A DNA stretch of 64,000 nt from positions 868,001 through 932,000 of the forward strand of contig CBDIQW010000001.1 of the NCBI GenBank assembly GCA_965283955.1, in the 5' to 3' direction. This stretch comes from Emticicia sp965283955 (GTDB lineage Bacteria > Bacteroidota > Bacteroidia > Cytophagales > Spirosomataceae). The stretch's first letter is position 1; every line of letters begins with the position of its first letter. The position numbers and the translations under genes are program-made. Positions 1 through 8,534 of the stretch are shown here, piece after piece. The notes below the pieces were generated by a model. It worked only from the letters and a program-made list of their open reading frames with translations, was not told the origin of the DNA and searched no databases.

Positions 1-1825
1 ACACCCGTACTTCCCAAAAACAAGAAACTACCAATCGGTTTTTTAGGGTCTTGCATACCAGCACGAGAACGACGCACTGCATCAGCTACCACTTCAATGG
101 CCTCCTCTTGCCCCGCTACTCTACGGCGAAGTTCGTCTTCCAAATGCAATAGTTTTTCACGCTCACTTTGCAACATTTTTGTTACAGGAACACCCGTCCA
201 ACGAGCTACAATTTCAGCAATATTCTCGGCTGTCACTTCCTCATTTAACAAATTATTGGCTGGTTGTTGCTCATTTTTTTCTGAATCTCATTTAGACGAT
301 TATTGGTTTCAATCAATTTACCGTAGCGAATCTCGGCCACTTTTCCATAATCGCCCGCACGTTCGGCTTGGTCTGCTTCGAGTTTTAGTTTCTCAACTTG
401 CTCTTTCAATGAGCGAAGTTCGTTCAACGAACCTTTTTCATTTTCCCATTTTGCCTTTAAATCATCACGTCTTTCGCTCAAATCGGCAATATCTTTGTTC
501 AAAACTGCTTCTTTTTCACGGTTATTTTCACGGCGAATGGCTTCACGCTCAATTTCAAGCTGCATGATTTTACGATTCAATTCATCTAATTCTTCAGGCA
601 TTGAATCCATTTCGAGGCGAAGTTTCGAGGCCGCTTCATCCATCAAATCAATGGCTTTATCAGGCAAAAATCTATCCGAAATATATCTATCTGATAATTC
701 AACGGCAGCAATCACGGCATCATCTTGGATTCTTACACCGTGATGTAACTCGTATTTATCTTTGATACCACGCAAAATCGAAATCGCATCTTGCACATTT
801 GGTTCATCAACAATAACTGATTGAAAACGACGTTCGAGAGCTTTGTCTTTCTCAATATATTTTTGGTATTCGTTGAGCGTAGTTGCACCAATCGTGTGCA
901 ATTCGCCACGAGAAAGAGCAGGTTTCAATAAGTTTGCGGCATCCATCGCTCCTTCTCCGCCAGCACCAGCCCCCACAAGCGTATGAATTTCGTCAATAAA
1001 CAAAATCATTTCTCCGTCTGAGTCAGTCACTTCTTTGATTACGGCTTTCAGACGTTCTTCAAACTCACCTTTATATTTTGCACCCGCAATCAACAAACCC
1101 ATATCAAGCGATACGATGGTTTTTGATTTTAAGTTTTCGGGAACATCACCCGATACAATTCTTTGTGCTAAACCTTCTACGATAGCAGTTTTTCCGACCC
1201 CTGGCTCACCCAATAAAATCGGGTTGTTTTTAGTACGGCGTGAGAGGATCTGCAAAACTCGACGGATTTCTTCGTCACGACCAATTACTGGGTCAATTTT
1301 GCCTTTTCGTGCCAAATCATTCAGATTTTTGCTATATCGAGAAAGGGCTTGGTAAGTATTTTCGGCGTTTTGGTCTTTCACTTTGTTGTTTCCTCTTAGT
1401 TCTTTAATGGCTACCTTTAAGTTCTTTTCATTCAAATTATTTTCCTTCAACAAACTCGCTACCGAGTCCTTTCCCGCAACCAAACCTAAAAGTAAAATTT
1501 CGACACTCACAAATTCATCGCCAAATTCTTTCATCAAGTTGGTGGCCTTGCTCAAGGCTTGGGCAGTATCATTGCTCAAATATAATTGGCTGGCGTCGCC
1601 CGAAACTTTCGGATAAGCTGACACAATATTTTCGAGCTTTGCTTGTATAGTTTCTTTGTTGACTGCCGCTTTATTCAACAAAAAAGTAGCAGTATTGGCA
1701 TCTTCTTCCAAAATCGCTTTCAGAATATGCCCAGTTTCAATTGCCTGTTGACCATTTCCGAGGGCAATCTCGGAAGCCTTCTGAATCACTTCTTGGACTT
1801 TGATGGTATATTGGTTAAAATTCAT
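1..1825 (-). CDS. clpB: ClpB disaggregase, 3' end outside window, frame broken near 277
   Basis: ClpB is the hexameric AAA+ chaperone that resolubilises aggregated protein together with DnaK. Visible in order: the N-terminal Clp repeat domain, the first AAA domain with Walker A GEPGVGKTA and Walker B ILFIDEIHTLVGAG, the long coiled-coil M domain, and the start of the second AAA domain (motif VARWTGVPV, then FLFLGSTGV at the edge). The ATG at 1825 (MNFNQYT) fits the family start better than an in-frame ATG 24 bases upstream. The frame breaks in a run of seven A (coding strand; T at 274-280): as written the protein stops at 245, but one extra A restores a normal ClpB reading through to base 1. 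About 600 of roughly 870 residues are present. I saw no CIRCE-type element upstream. Identity is certain; whether the frameshift is real is doubtful. Confidence 0.95.
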
Positions 1826-2101
1826 CGTTTTTATGTTTTTTAGTAGCACAAGTTTTCAGCTTGTCACTCACAGATTCTTATAATTGTGTGATGCAAAACA
1901 TATCATCAAAAAGTATGCAGATATAGAGTTTTCGGAAATAATGACCGAAAAAACACCAAAAAATCAAATAAACAACGACAAAAAGGCAGAAATAAGCAGA
2001 ATGAAGAAAAATAAAAATGACAAAATTGAACAAAAAAAGAGCAAAACAACCGAAGTCATTTTGCTCAATTAAGTTTTATATAGTTTGTTTAGAGAAGTCT
2101 C

Positions 2102-2392
2102 TTAGAAAAATCTTGAAAATGCTGTAAACACAAATACAAAAATAGAAGCCCACATTGGTACACGGCGTGCTTTGTAAGTAGCTTCTTGAAATGCTTTTAG
2201 GTATTCTAAACGCATCCAAACCCCTACTGCCAACAATAAACAAAAAGTAGAACTTGCAAACTTAAATGCCATGGCGTGCATTGGCTCTAATGAAAAGTAC
2301 AAGAAGATATTTACTAATAAAAGTAGGACTCCAAGAAGAGCGAATACCTTAAATGACCATGTGTAAGTTTCTTTGTCTATGTTATTTCTCAT
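2102..2392 (-). CDS. Small integral membrane protein, unknown function
   Basis: A 96-residue protein with a short polar N-terminus (MRNNIDKETYTW), two clear hydrophobic helices (about residues 15-33 and 42-60) and a third near the C-terminus (about 80-96). A basic stretch (YKARRVP) lies between the second and third. I do not recognise a family. It has its own good Bacteroidota promoter just upstream on the same strand (TTG, 21 bases, TATATTTG at 2444-2413), which supports it as a real single gene. It lies between clpB, also on the minus strand, and the plus-strand OsmC gene. Confidence 0.65.
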   Translation of the reverse strand: MRNNIDKETYTWSFKVFALLGVLLLLVNIFLYFSLEPMHAMAFKFASSTFCLLLAVGVWMRLEYLKAFQEATYKARRVPMWASIFVFVFTAFSRFF

Positions 2393-2412
2393 GATTTTGC
2401 TGTTTTGTTGTA

Positions 2413-2444
2413 CAAATATAGAAGATTAATTTGATACCTGTCAA
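2413..2444 (-). promoter_or_regulatory. Bacteroidota-type promoter of the small membrane protein
   Basis: Read on the minus strand: TTG at 2444-2442, a 21-base spacer, then TATATTTG at 2420-2413. This matches the -33/-7 pattern (TTG and TAnnTTTG) of the Bacteroidota primary sigma factor, about 20 bases upstream of the ATG at 2392. The remaining intergenic sequence up to 2814 is AT-rich and holds only this and the weaker opposing promoter. Confidence 0.6.
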
Positions 2445-2701
2445 GTACTTTATTTAAAATTTTGCTAAAATAACATATTACCAAATAATATTTGGCACAC
2501 ATTCTTTTTATAGTAAATTAAAATATTGGAATAGTACAAAATTATTTTTAACAAAAAGCCAATTATATGTTTCAATTTCAACCTTTTATTACAAAAAAGT
2601 ATCATTTCACAGAAAAATAGGTTTCAAGCGAATACTAAACTTTCAGCCCAAACATATCACTTTTCTTATAAAGTTAGCGATAAGATATAAAATATGAACT
2701 A

Positions 2702-2728
2702 TTGTAAAATTGATTTATTCAATCTTTG
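2702..2728 (+). promoter_or_regulatory. Probable promoter of the OsmC-family gene
   Basis: TTG at 2702-2704, a 16-base spacer, and AATCTTTG at 2721-2728 (one mismatch to TAnnTTTG). If used, transcription starts after 2730. That rules out the longer reading frame starting at 2710 and favours the ATG at 2815. The match is imperfect. Confidence 0.4.
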
Positions 2729-2814
2729 CACAAAGATTCTCAAGAATTGATTTCTCGTTTCGAGAAACTTTCTTTTACTTTGAATATGTTATCAGAAAAA
2801 CATACATTATACAG

Positions 2815-3234
2815 ATGAAAGTAGAATTAGTAAGAGTTGATGATGCCTTCCATTTTGAAGCCGTCGGTACAGCAGGTACGGTCAACCACATGGATGCTAA
2901 TGTTGACATTGGCGGACATAATTTAGGTGCAAGACCAATGGAAATGCTTCTGATGGGCTTGGGTGGCTGCACGGCAATTGACGTAATCTTAATTTTGAAA
3001 AAACAACGCCAAGTCATCGAAGACCTCCGAATTTCGGTGGATGGTGAACGAGTGAAAATAGAAGGGACAGAGATGAGTCCATTCCGTAAGATAAATATTC
3101 ATTTTGCATTCAAAGGTCAGCTCGACCAGGCAAAAGTTGAGCGTGCCATTCAACTTTCGATGGAGAAATACTGCTCGGCAACAGCACAGTTTAGCCCAAC
3201 TGCCGAAATTACTCATACTTTATCTATCAATTAA
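2815..3234 (+). CDS. OsmC/Ohr-family protein
   Basis: A 139-residue protein of the OsmC/Ohr superfamily, whose members use a cysteine pair to reduce organic peroxides or act in related thiol chemistry. The two expected cysteines are present: C52 in LMGLGGCTAIDV, at the head of the central helix, and C120 in MEKYCSATAQ. Length and layout match the short YhfA-like branch rather than Ohr itself, so the substrate is open. The frame is open back to 2710, but the family start and the upstream promoter both indicate ATG 2815. It is monocistronic; the next gene starts 80 bases downstream. Confidence 0.85.
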   Translation: MKVELVRVDDAFHFEAVGTAGTVNHMDANVDIGGHNLGARPMEMLLMGLGGCTAIDVILILKKQRQVIEDLRISVDGERVKIEGTEMSPFRKINIHFAFKGQLDQAKVERAIQLSMEKYCSATAQFSPTAEITHTLSIN

Positions 3235-3314
3235 TTGCCAAGCGAAGTATTGGTATAGTATTTGAGATTCAAAAAGTAATTTATTACTTTTTAAAATCAC
3301 AAAATATTATAAAC

Positions 3315-3506
3315 ATGAAAAAGTTAATCGTAGTTTTGGCATTGGTTGTATCAGCTGCCACAGTTGTTTTGGCCGTTGAAAAAGAAAAAGGCGGTCGTAA
3401 GGCTCGTAAAGAAGCAGCAAAAAAAGAAATGAAATGCTGCGATAAAGAAATGGCCAAGGAATGCAAAAAAGAAAGCAAGGCTTGTTGCGAAAAGAAAGCA
3501 GAATAA
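3315..3506 (+). CDS. Small secreted Lys/Cys-rich protein
   Basis: A 63-residue protein with a clear signal peptide (MKKLIVVLALVVSAATVVLA) followed by a highly basic and acidic mature part carrying five cysteines: a CC pair in MKCCDK, a single C in AKECKK and a CC pair in KACCEKK. The spacing suggests either disulfides or metal binding. I do not recognise a family. No recognisable partner gene is adjacent. Overlapping frames on the other strand look like shadows because they lack this signal-peptide architecture. Confidence 0.65.
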   Translation: MKKLIVVLALVVSAATVVLAVEKEKGGRKARKEAAKKEMKCCDKEMAKECKKESKACCEKKAE

Positions 3507-3633
3507 CAATCTTATTTTCTATAATCAATTGAGTACCCAAAGGTCAATGAGCAATCGTTGACCTTTTTAGTATATTTCATTGCTTTAGGTATCATTTTTT
3601 CTTAATTTGGTGTAATTATACTACCTACATCTT

Positions 3634-4459
3634 ATGAGTCCGAAAGTATCTTTACGGAAAAACATACACAGCATTCTCGAAATTACTTGGCATCGAAAAC
3701 TCGGTTTAAGTTTTTGGGTAAATATATTTCTTACCCTAATTATTTCCCTCAATGCCATAGCTATTATTTTAGATACTGTTCCGAGTATTCATAATAATTA
3801 TCACCAAATTTTACTTGACTTTGAGGTATTTTCGGTTATCGTTTTTACTATCGAATATATACTACGTTTATGGTCTTGTGTTGAAAACCCAGCCTTTTCT
3901 CATCCAGTCAAAGGTCGATTAAAATTTATTCTTTCGGCCTGGGGCTTGGTTGATTTACTTTCTATTGCTCCATTTTATGTATCCATTTTCATCACTGATT
4001 TAGGGTTTATCCGTATTCTTCGCCTACTCCGAATGCTTCGTTTATTCAGAGTAAGTAAATATTTCCATGCCTTGCGAGTCATTCAAAAAGTAATGAAAGA
4101 GAAACAAGAGGAACTCGTATTAAGCTTTGTTTTTATAGTTTTTGTGCTAATTATTTCATCGAGTACGCTATATTATTTCTGAACATGAAGTACAACCACA
4201 AAAATTTTCAAGTATTCCAGAGTCTATGTGGTGGGGCGTTAATGCCATGACAACCGTCGGTGATGCTGATTTTCGCCCCATAACACCAATGGGGAAAATA
4301 ATAGGAGGCTTAATAGCTATACTTGGAGTTGCACTCTTTGCTTTACCAACTGGTATTTTGGCCTCAGGATTTGCCGAACAAATGCGAGGAAACAGACAAA
4401 AAATCAAATGTCCACATTGTGGAAGTGAGTTTCATCATTCACATACTGCTAATCCTTAA
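3634..4459 (+). CDS. Voltage-gated-type ion channel with TVGDAD filter, frame broken at 4180
   Basis: A six-helix channel of the Ion_trans superfamily. Helices S1-S3 lie in the first 115 residues. An arginine-rich S4 voltage sensor follows (IRILRLLRMLRLFRVSKY). After S5 come the pore helix and filter, then S6 (IIGGLIAILGVALFALPTG). The filter is TVGDAD (4253-4270) where potassium channels have TVGYGD. The C-terminus holds CPHCGSEFHHSH, a possible zinc knuckle. As written the frame stops at 4182; removing one base at about 4180 gives YYFEHE, the usual start of the S5-pore linker, and one 274-residue protein. The second half also reads openly from 4226. Cation channel identity is solid; potassium selectivity is not. 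Confidence 0.8.
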
Positions 4460-4507
4460 AATAATCTTCAAAAAAAATAGAATTAATATTTTACTGGTAC
4501 CTTTAAA

Positions 4508-4538
4508 TTGTTTTTCGATACAGCCCTGCTTATCTTTG
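4508..4538 (+). promoter_or_regulatory. Promoter of purK
   Basis: TTG at 4508-4510, a 20-base spacer and TATCTTTG at 4531-4538, a full match to the Bacteroidota -33/-7 pattern. It places the transcript start downstream of the ATG that would give the longest purK frame, and so supports the GTG start at 4556. Confidence 0.65.
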
Positions 4539-4555
4539 CACAAAAAAACTTCTTC

Positions 4556-5695
4556 GTGCAATTCGATAACTCAAAAAAACTCGGTATTCTTGGCGGTGGC
4601 CAATTGGGCAGAATGATTATACAAGCTGCCATTGATTTTGACTTCAACATAAAATCGCTCGACCCCGACCCCAATGCACCTTGCAAACACATTGCTCACG
4701 AATTTGTAAATGGTTCGCTTAAAGATTACGATACAGTAATGGCTTTTGGGCAAGACTGCGATATAATTACGATTGAAATTGAAAACGTAAATATTGAAGC
4801 ACTCGAAACATTTGAGAAACAAGGCAAATTAGTCTATCCGCAACCTTCAGTTCTCCGATTGATTCAAGATAAACGCATTCAAAAACAGTTCTATAAAGAT
4901 AATAACCTTCCGACTGCCGACTTTATCCTTACTGAAAATCAAGCTGATGTAAAAAATTATATTGATTTTCTACCAGCAGTTCATAAACTCGGCACTGGTG
5001 GCTACGATGGTAAAGGTGTTCAAGTTCTACGCTCTGAAGCCGATTTAGCCAAAGCATTCGACCAGCCAAGTGTGTTGGAAAAAATGATTGATTTTGAGAA
5101 AGAATTAGCAGTAATTGTGGCACGAAATCCAAGTGGAGAAATCAAAACTTTTCCAGTTGTTGAAATGGTGTTTCATCCAGAAGCCAATTTGGTTGAATAC
5201 CTATTTGCTCCTGCCGAAATTTCAACCGAAATAGAAACACAAGCTGAGCAAGTAGCTATCAAAACAGCTGAAGCCTTCGGTGTAGTTGGCTTGTTGGCAG
5301 TTGAAATGTTTTTGACAAGAGATGGACAGATTTTAATCAATGAAGTTGCACCTCGCCCACATAATAGCGGCCACCAGAGCATCAGAGCCAACGATGTTTC
5401 GCAATATGAACAGCACCTAAGAGCAATTTTTGATTTGCCTTTGGGAAGTACAAAAGCATATTCTAAAGCAGCTATGGTCAATTTATTAGGCGAAGATGGC
5501 TATTCGGGCGAGGCAGTCTATGAAGGCATGAACGAAGTTTTAGCAGTCGAAGGTGTGCATCCATTTTTATATGGGAAGAAAACAACAAAGCCTTTCCGCA
5601 AAATGGGACATATAACGATTATCGACCAAAATTTTGATAAATTAAAAGAAAAGGTCATTTTTGTAAAAGAAAAATTAAAAGTAATAGCGAAATGA
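4556..5695 (+). CDS. purK: N5-carboxyaminoimidazole ribonucleotide synthase
   Basis: PurK uses ATP and bicarbonate to carboxylate aminoimidazole ribonucleotide in de novo purine synthesis; PurE then rearranges the product. The N-terminal dinucleotide-type loop KKLGILGGGQLGRM is present. It is followed by the ATP-grasp domain (HKLGTGGYDGKGVQVL, EKMIDFEKELAVIVAR) and the catalytic motif INEVAPRPHNSGHQ. The longest frame begins at 4508, but the promoter lies on top of that start. The GTG at 4556 (then QFDNSKKLG) gives a 379-residue protein of normal length. purE follows after a 101-base repeat-like spacer, so the two probably share a transcript. Confidence 0.95.
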   Translation: MQFDNSKKLGILGGGQLGRMIIQAAIDFDFNIKSLDPDPNAPCKHIAHEFVNGSLKDYDTVMAFGQDCDIITIEIENVNIEALETFEKQGKLVYPQPSVLRLIQDKRIQKQFYKDNNLPTADFILTENQADVKNYIDFLPAVHKLGTGGYDGKGVQVLRSEADLAKAFDQPSVLEKMIDFEKELAVIVARNPSGEIKTFPVVEMVFHPEANLVEYLFAPAEISTEIETQAEQVAIKTAEAFGVVGLLAVEMFLTRDGQILINEVAPRPHNSGHQSIRANDVSQYEQHLRAIFDLPLGSTKAYSKAAMVNLLGEDGYSGEAVYEGMNEVLAVEGVHPFLYGKKTTKPFRKMGHITIIDQNFDKLKEKVIFVKEKLKVIAK

Positions 5696-5796
5696 ATTGA
5701 GAATTGTTAATTGAGAATTGATAATTAAACTAATTTTAAATAGTGCGATTCTAAAATCATTCTCCATTCTCCATTCTTAACTCTCAATTTAAAAAG
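5696..5796. repeat. Imperfect inverted repeat of AATTGAGAATT units between purK and purE
   Basis: The spacer begins with tandem near-copies of AATTGAGAATTG and ends with the reverse pattern (ATTCTCCATTCTCC, then AACTCTCAATT). The two halves can form a long imperfect hairpin covering nearly the whole purK-purE gap. Related phrases occur at about 10570-10600. It codes for nothing I can see; it may affect the purK/purE transcript or be a spreading intergenic element. Confidence 0.5.
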
Positions 5797-6282
5797 ATGG
5801 TAGGAATTATAATGGGTAGTTTATCCGACTGGAAAATAATGTCGGCAGCAGTTGAAATATTAGAACAATTCGGAATTCCTTACGAAAAAGAAGTTGTTTC
5901 GGCACACCGTACACCACAAAAAATGCTTGATTATGCTCTTTCGGCTCGTAAAAGAGGCTTGAAAGTAATCATTGCGGGTGCGGGTGGAGCAGCTCATTTA
6001 CCAGGAATGGTTTCATCGAGTACAACTTTGCCAGTAATTGGCGTGCCAATCAAATCAAGCAATTCGATTGATGGTTGGGATTCTATTTTGTCGATTCTTC
6101 AAATGCCTGCAGGTGTGCCTGTAGCAACTGTTTCGCTCAATGGAGCAAAAAATGCGGGAATTTTAGCCGCACAGATTTTGGGTGCAAACAATGAAGAAAT
6201 TGCAAAAAAATTAAGAGCATACAGCGAAGGTCTGAAAGATTTGGTTGAAGAAATGAATGAGGAACTAAAAAAAACGGTATAA
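5797..6282 (+). CDS. purE: 5-(carboxyamino)imidazole ribonucleotide mutase
   Basis: Class I PurE, 161 residues, converting N5-CAIR to CAIR in purine synthesis. Conserved parts are visible: GSLSDWKIM at the N-terminus, VSAHRTPQKM carrying the catalytic histidine, IAGAGGAAHLPGM and PVIGVPIKSS. Length is standard and the ATG start is unambiguous. It follows purK on the same strand. Confidence 0.96.
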   Translation: MVGIIMGSLSDWKIMSAAVEILEQFGIPYEKEVVSAHRTPQKMLDYALSARKRGLKVIIAGAGGAAHLPGMVSSSTTLPVIGVPIKSSNSIDGWDSILSILQMPAGVPVATVSLNGAKNAGILAAQILGANNEEIAKKLRAYSEGLKDLVEEMNEELKKTV

Positions 6283-6420
6283 GCTCAAATGTAAATATCC
6301 TATAATTGAATTGATATGCAGATATTTATAGCTATTTTAGCCATTAATAATTACCCAATCTCAATTATAAGTTAATCAAAGCACTTGTTTTCCTATTTAT
6401 ACATTAAAACACCTTTTCCC

Positions 6421-7122
6421 ATGCAGTTCGAAGACCGAGAAAATCGAGAACAACGTAATGAACGTCCCAAAGAGCCTGCCCGTAATCTGCCAATGGCAGT
6501 TTTGTTAGTACTTGTGGGTATTATTTGTGCTTTGCTTTACATTGGTTGGAAGTATATGTCAGATGATACTTCGGGTAGTGATGACCTAACCGCAGTTCCG
6601 GCCGACACTGTGGCAAAAGCCATGAGTAATCAACCAGAAGAAGAAGTTCCAGCTGCTGAAACTTCAAGTACAACTCCTGCTGCCACCAATGGTTTACCAG
6701 AGGTTTCGGTACCAAAGGTTGGTGATAAAAATGAAGCAACAGCCGTAAAAGAAGAGAAGCCAAAAGAGGAAAAACCGAAGGAAGAAAAACCTAAAGTTGA
6801 AATTCCAGCAGGCGGAGAAACATATACCCATACAGTTGGCGAAGGTGAAACTTTCTTTGGTATTGCTAATCGTTATAATATAAAGAAAGAAACACTTAAA
6901 GCAATGAACCCAGGTGTTGATGAAGGCGGTATCAAGGTTGGCGTTACTAAACTTAAAGTTCGTATCAAAGCCATTCATACAGTAGGTCCTGGCGATATTA
7001 TTAGAGTGGTGAGCAATAAGTATGGTGTTTCTCAAACACTCATCATGCAAGCCAACAAAAAGACTAAAAATTACGCCGCTCGTGGCGAAAAATTGGTTAT
7101 TCCATTTGCTGAAAAGCAGTAG
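6421..7122 (+). CDS. Membrane-anchored protein with two LysM domains
   Basis: A 233-residue protein with a short charged N-terminus, one transmembrane helix (about residues 23-46), a Pro/Lys/Glu-rich linker containing three KEEKP repeats (about 110-125), and two LysM modules (about 135-180 and 185-229). LysM domains bind the glycan of peptidoglycan, so the protein probably spans from the inner membrane to the cell wall. The ATG at 6421 (MQFEDREN) is preferred over an in-frame ATG 36 bases upstream that would add a hydrophobic stretch. No catalytic domain is present. A terminator follows directly. Confidence 0.85.
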   Translation: MQFEDRENREQRNERPKEPARNLPMAVLLVLVGIICALLYIGWKYMSDDTSGSDDLTAVPADTVAKAMSNQPEEEVPAAETSSTTPAATNGLPEVSVPKVGDKNEATAVKEEKPKEEKPKEEKPKVEIPAGGETYTHTVGEGETFFGIANRYNIKKETLKAMNPGVDEGGIKVGVTKLKVRIKAIHTVGPGDIIRVVSNKYGVSQTLIMQANKKTKNYAARGEKLVIPFAEKQ

Positions 7123-7143
7123 TTTTTAATCGAGATATTTAAG

Positions 7144-7171
7144 AAAAGCCATCTTTCGAGGTGGCTTTTTT
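7144..7171 (+). terminator. Intrinsic terminator after the LysM gene
   Basis: Stem AAAAGCCA (7144-7151) with TGGCTTTT (7162-7169), followed by further T. It lies 20 bases after the LysM stop codon and separates that gene from the convergent Shedu gene. Confidence 0.7.
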
Positions 7172-7303
7172 ATTGTATAAATTACACCAAAAAGAATCCA
7201 TGTAAAATTAGAGTAACTGAAGTAGTTGAAAAGATTTTGACGAATTTCCAGAAAAGGAATGAGTTGTAATTTTGGAAAATTAAAGCAAAAAGAATAAATT
7301 ATC

Positions 7304-8494
7304 TTATTGAGTAAATTTCACTTCAAACGTATTGATTATTCTTGTCAATCTATTAATTAAATCATCATAAGTCAAAATATCTGCAATATTGTTGTATTTT
7401 CGTTTTACTACTTCAAAATCTGCGATTTGTTGTTCCGTCAAGCCTTTACTTCTACCCAAAATAATAATTCCCTTTGGGTTATTAATTTTTAATTTCATTT
7501 GAGAGTCTTTAGAATATTTTTCATTTAATTTATTCTCTCCAGTGTTACCTGACTTATTTAAATAAAAAATATATTTCTCAATTTGCATAATTGAACCAAC
7601 AAGCTCTCTCGCAGCTATATAGTTATCCCTATATGTATTTTGCGTCATAACTTTTACGCCAAACGGTTTCTTGATTTCAACCAAATCTAAATTACCATCA
7701 AAATCAATCAGACCAAAATCAAGTCTTCGTTTAATGTTGTTAGTATCCGAAAATTTAACTTCTTTTATCACTTTCACATATTTTGGGAAAATTAATAGAA
7801 TTACCTGCAATATTTCATTCTGCCATTGTCCTTCATTAAATTTATCTTCGTTAGCAAGCATAAAGGTCAATCTCTCCAAAATATCTCTATACTTATCAAT
7901 CTCATAATTTGAAAACCTCTCAATAATTTGAAAAGAGGCTTCTTGTTGAGTTTTTTTATTTAAATATTTATTATAATCACCTAATACATCCTTTACACCA
8001 TCAAAATAGTTACCAATAACTGATGTTACTCTTGCTTTTCGATACAAGTTTATTTCATGTAAACTTGGAAATTTACTAATTAAATTTAAGAATTCAGCAA
8101 ATGGAAAATTATCTTTCTTAGAGTCTCCAATGTAAACGTCTTCACTCAGAAAACTGTCTATCAATTTTAAAATAGAAGTTCTCGGTTTCACTATAAAAAA
8201 GCTCTCTTTAAAATCAATATCTGCATTAAAAAAGAAAGAGTTCTCTGTAGATAAGATACTTTTATTCAACTTATAATATCCATCATATAATTCTCCTAAA
8301 ACAAAAGAATAAGTTTTAAAATCGTTATATTCAGAATCATCACTATCATAATCTAAGTTACTTTTCAAAACTGTGAATGTGTTTGAAATAGTTACTTCTT
8401 CAGAAAAAGACAATTTTTCAGCTAGTCTTTCAATATCAAACTCTGGTGTATACTGACAGATTAGAGAATTTCCTTTTTTTTTAAATTCTATCAT
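7304..8494 (-). CDS. sduA: Shedu-type antiphage protein SduA (DUF4263 nuclease)
   Basis: A 396-residue protein whose C-terminal third is a DUF4263 domain, the PD-(D/E)XK-like nuclease that defines the single-gene Shedu defence system. Motifs in order: RRLDFGLIDFDG (about 253-264) with the first acidic residue, LDLVEIKKP (about 268-276) with the E-x-K pair, a helix with VGSIMQIEKYIFYLNK, then PKGIIILGR (about 338) and the closing DILTYDDLINRL. The N-terminal 230 residues are family-specific and I recognise no domain there; Shedu N-termini vary and are thought to sense the trigger. It stands alone between a terminated plus-strand gene and hemW, with codon use like its neighbours. Family assignment is strong; activity is inferred. 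Confidence 0.85.
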   Translation of the reverse strand: MIEFKKKGNSLICQYTPEFDIERLAEKLSFSEEVTISNTFTVLKSNLDYDSDDSEYNDFKTYSFVLGELYDGYYKLNKSILSTENSFFFNADIDFKESFFIVKPRTSILKLIDSFLSEDVYIGDSKKDNFPFAEFLNLISKFPSLHEINLYRKARVTSVIGNYFDGVKDVLGDYNKYLNKKTQQEASFQIIERFSNYEIDKYRDILERLTFMLANEDKFNEGQWQNEILQVILLIFPKYVKVIKEVKFSDTNNIKRRLDFGLIDFDGNLDLVEIKKPFGVKVMTQNTYRDNYIAARELVGSIMQIEKYIFYLNKSGNTGENKLNEKYSKDSQMKLKINNPKGIIILGRSKGLTEQQIADFEVVKRKYNNIADILTYDDLINRLTRIINTFEVKFTQ

Positions 8495-8534
8495 TTTATA
8501 TGGCTTAGATTAAGTTTCATCCCAATATTTTAAC

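Noticed and set aside
274..280. Programmed -1 frameshift in clpB
   Set aside because: No stimulatory structure is obvious, ClpB is not known to use one, and many similar breaks occur in the window.
495..1616. Plus-strand frames inside clpB
   Set aside because: They are antisense to a well-conserved gene, and their translations are low-complexity mirror images of ClpB codons with no family features.
1826..1900. CIRCE or other heat-shock operator upstream of clpB
   Set aside because: Only a weak inverted repeat (ACAAG with CTTGT) is present; it does not match the TTAGCACTC-N9-GAGTGCTAA pattern.
1884..2072. Plus-strand 62-codon frame upstream of clpB (Lys/Asn-rich)
   Set aside because: Composition is what random AT-rich sequence gives (Lys, Asn, Glu, Ile), there is no promoter or domain, and it lies in the clpB leader region on the other strand.
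2710..2814. Longer start for the OsmC-family gene
   Set aside because: The probable promoter (2702-2728) overlaps it, and the family start matches ATG 2815.
3634..4182. Short six-helix protein without a pore
   Set aside because: The filter and S6 follow directly in another frame, so a one-base error explains it better than a natural pore-less protein.
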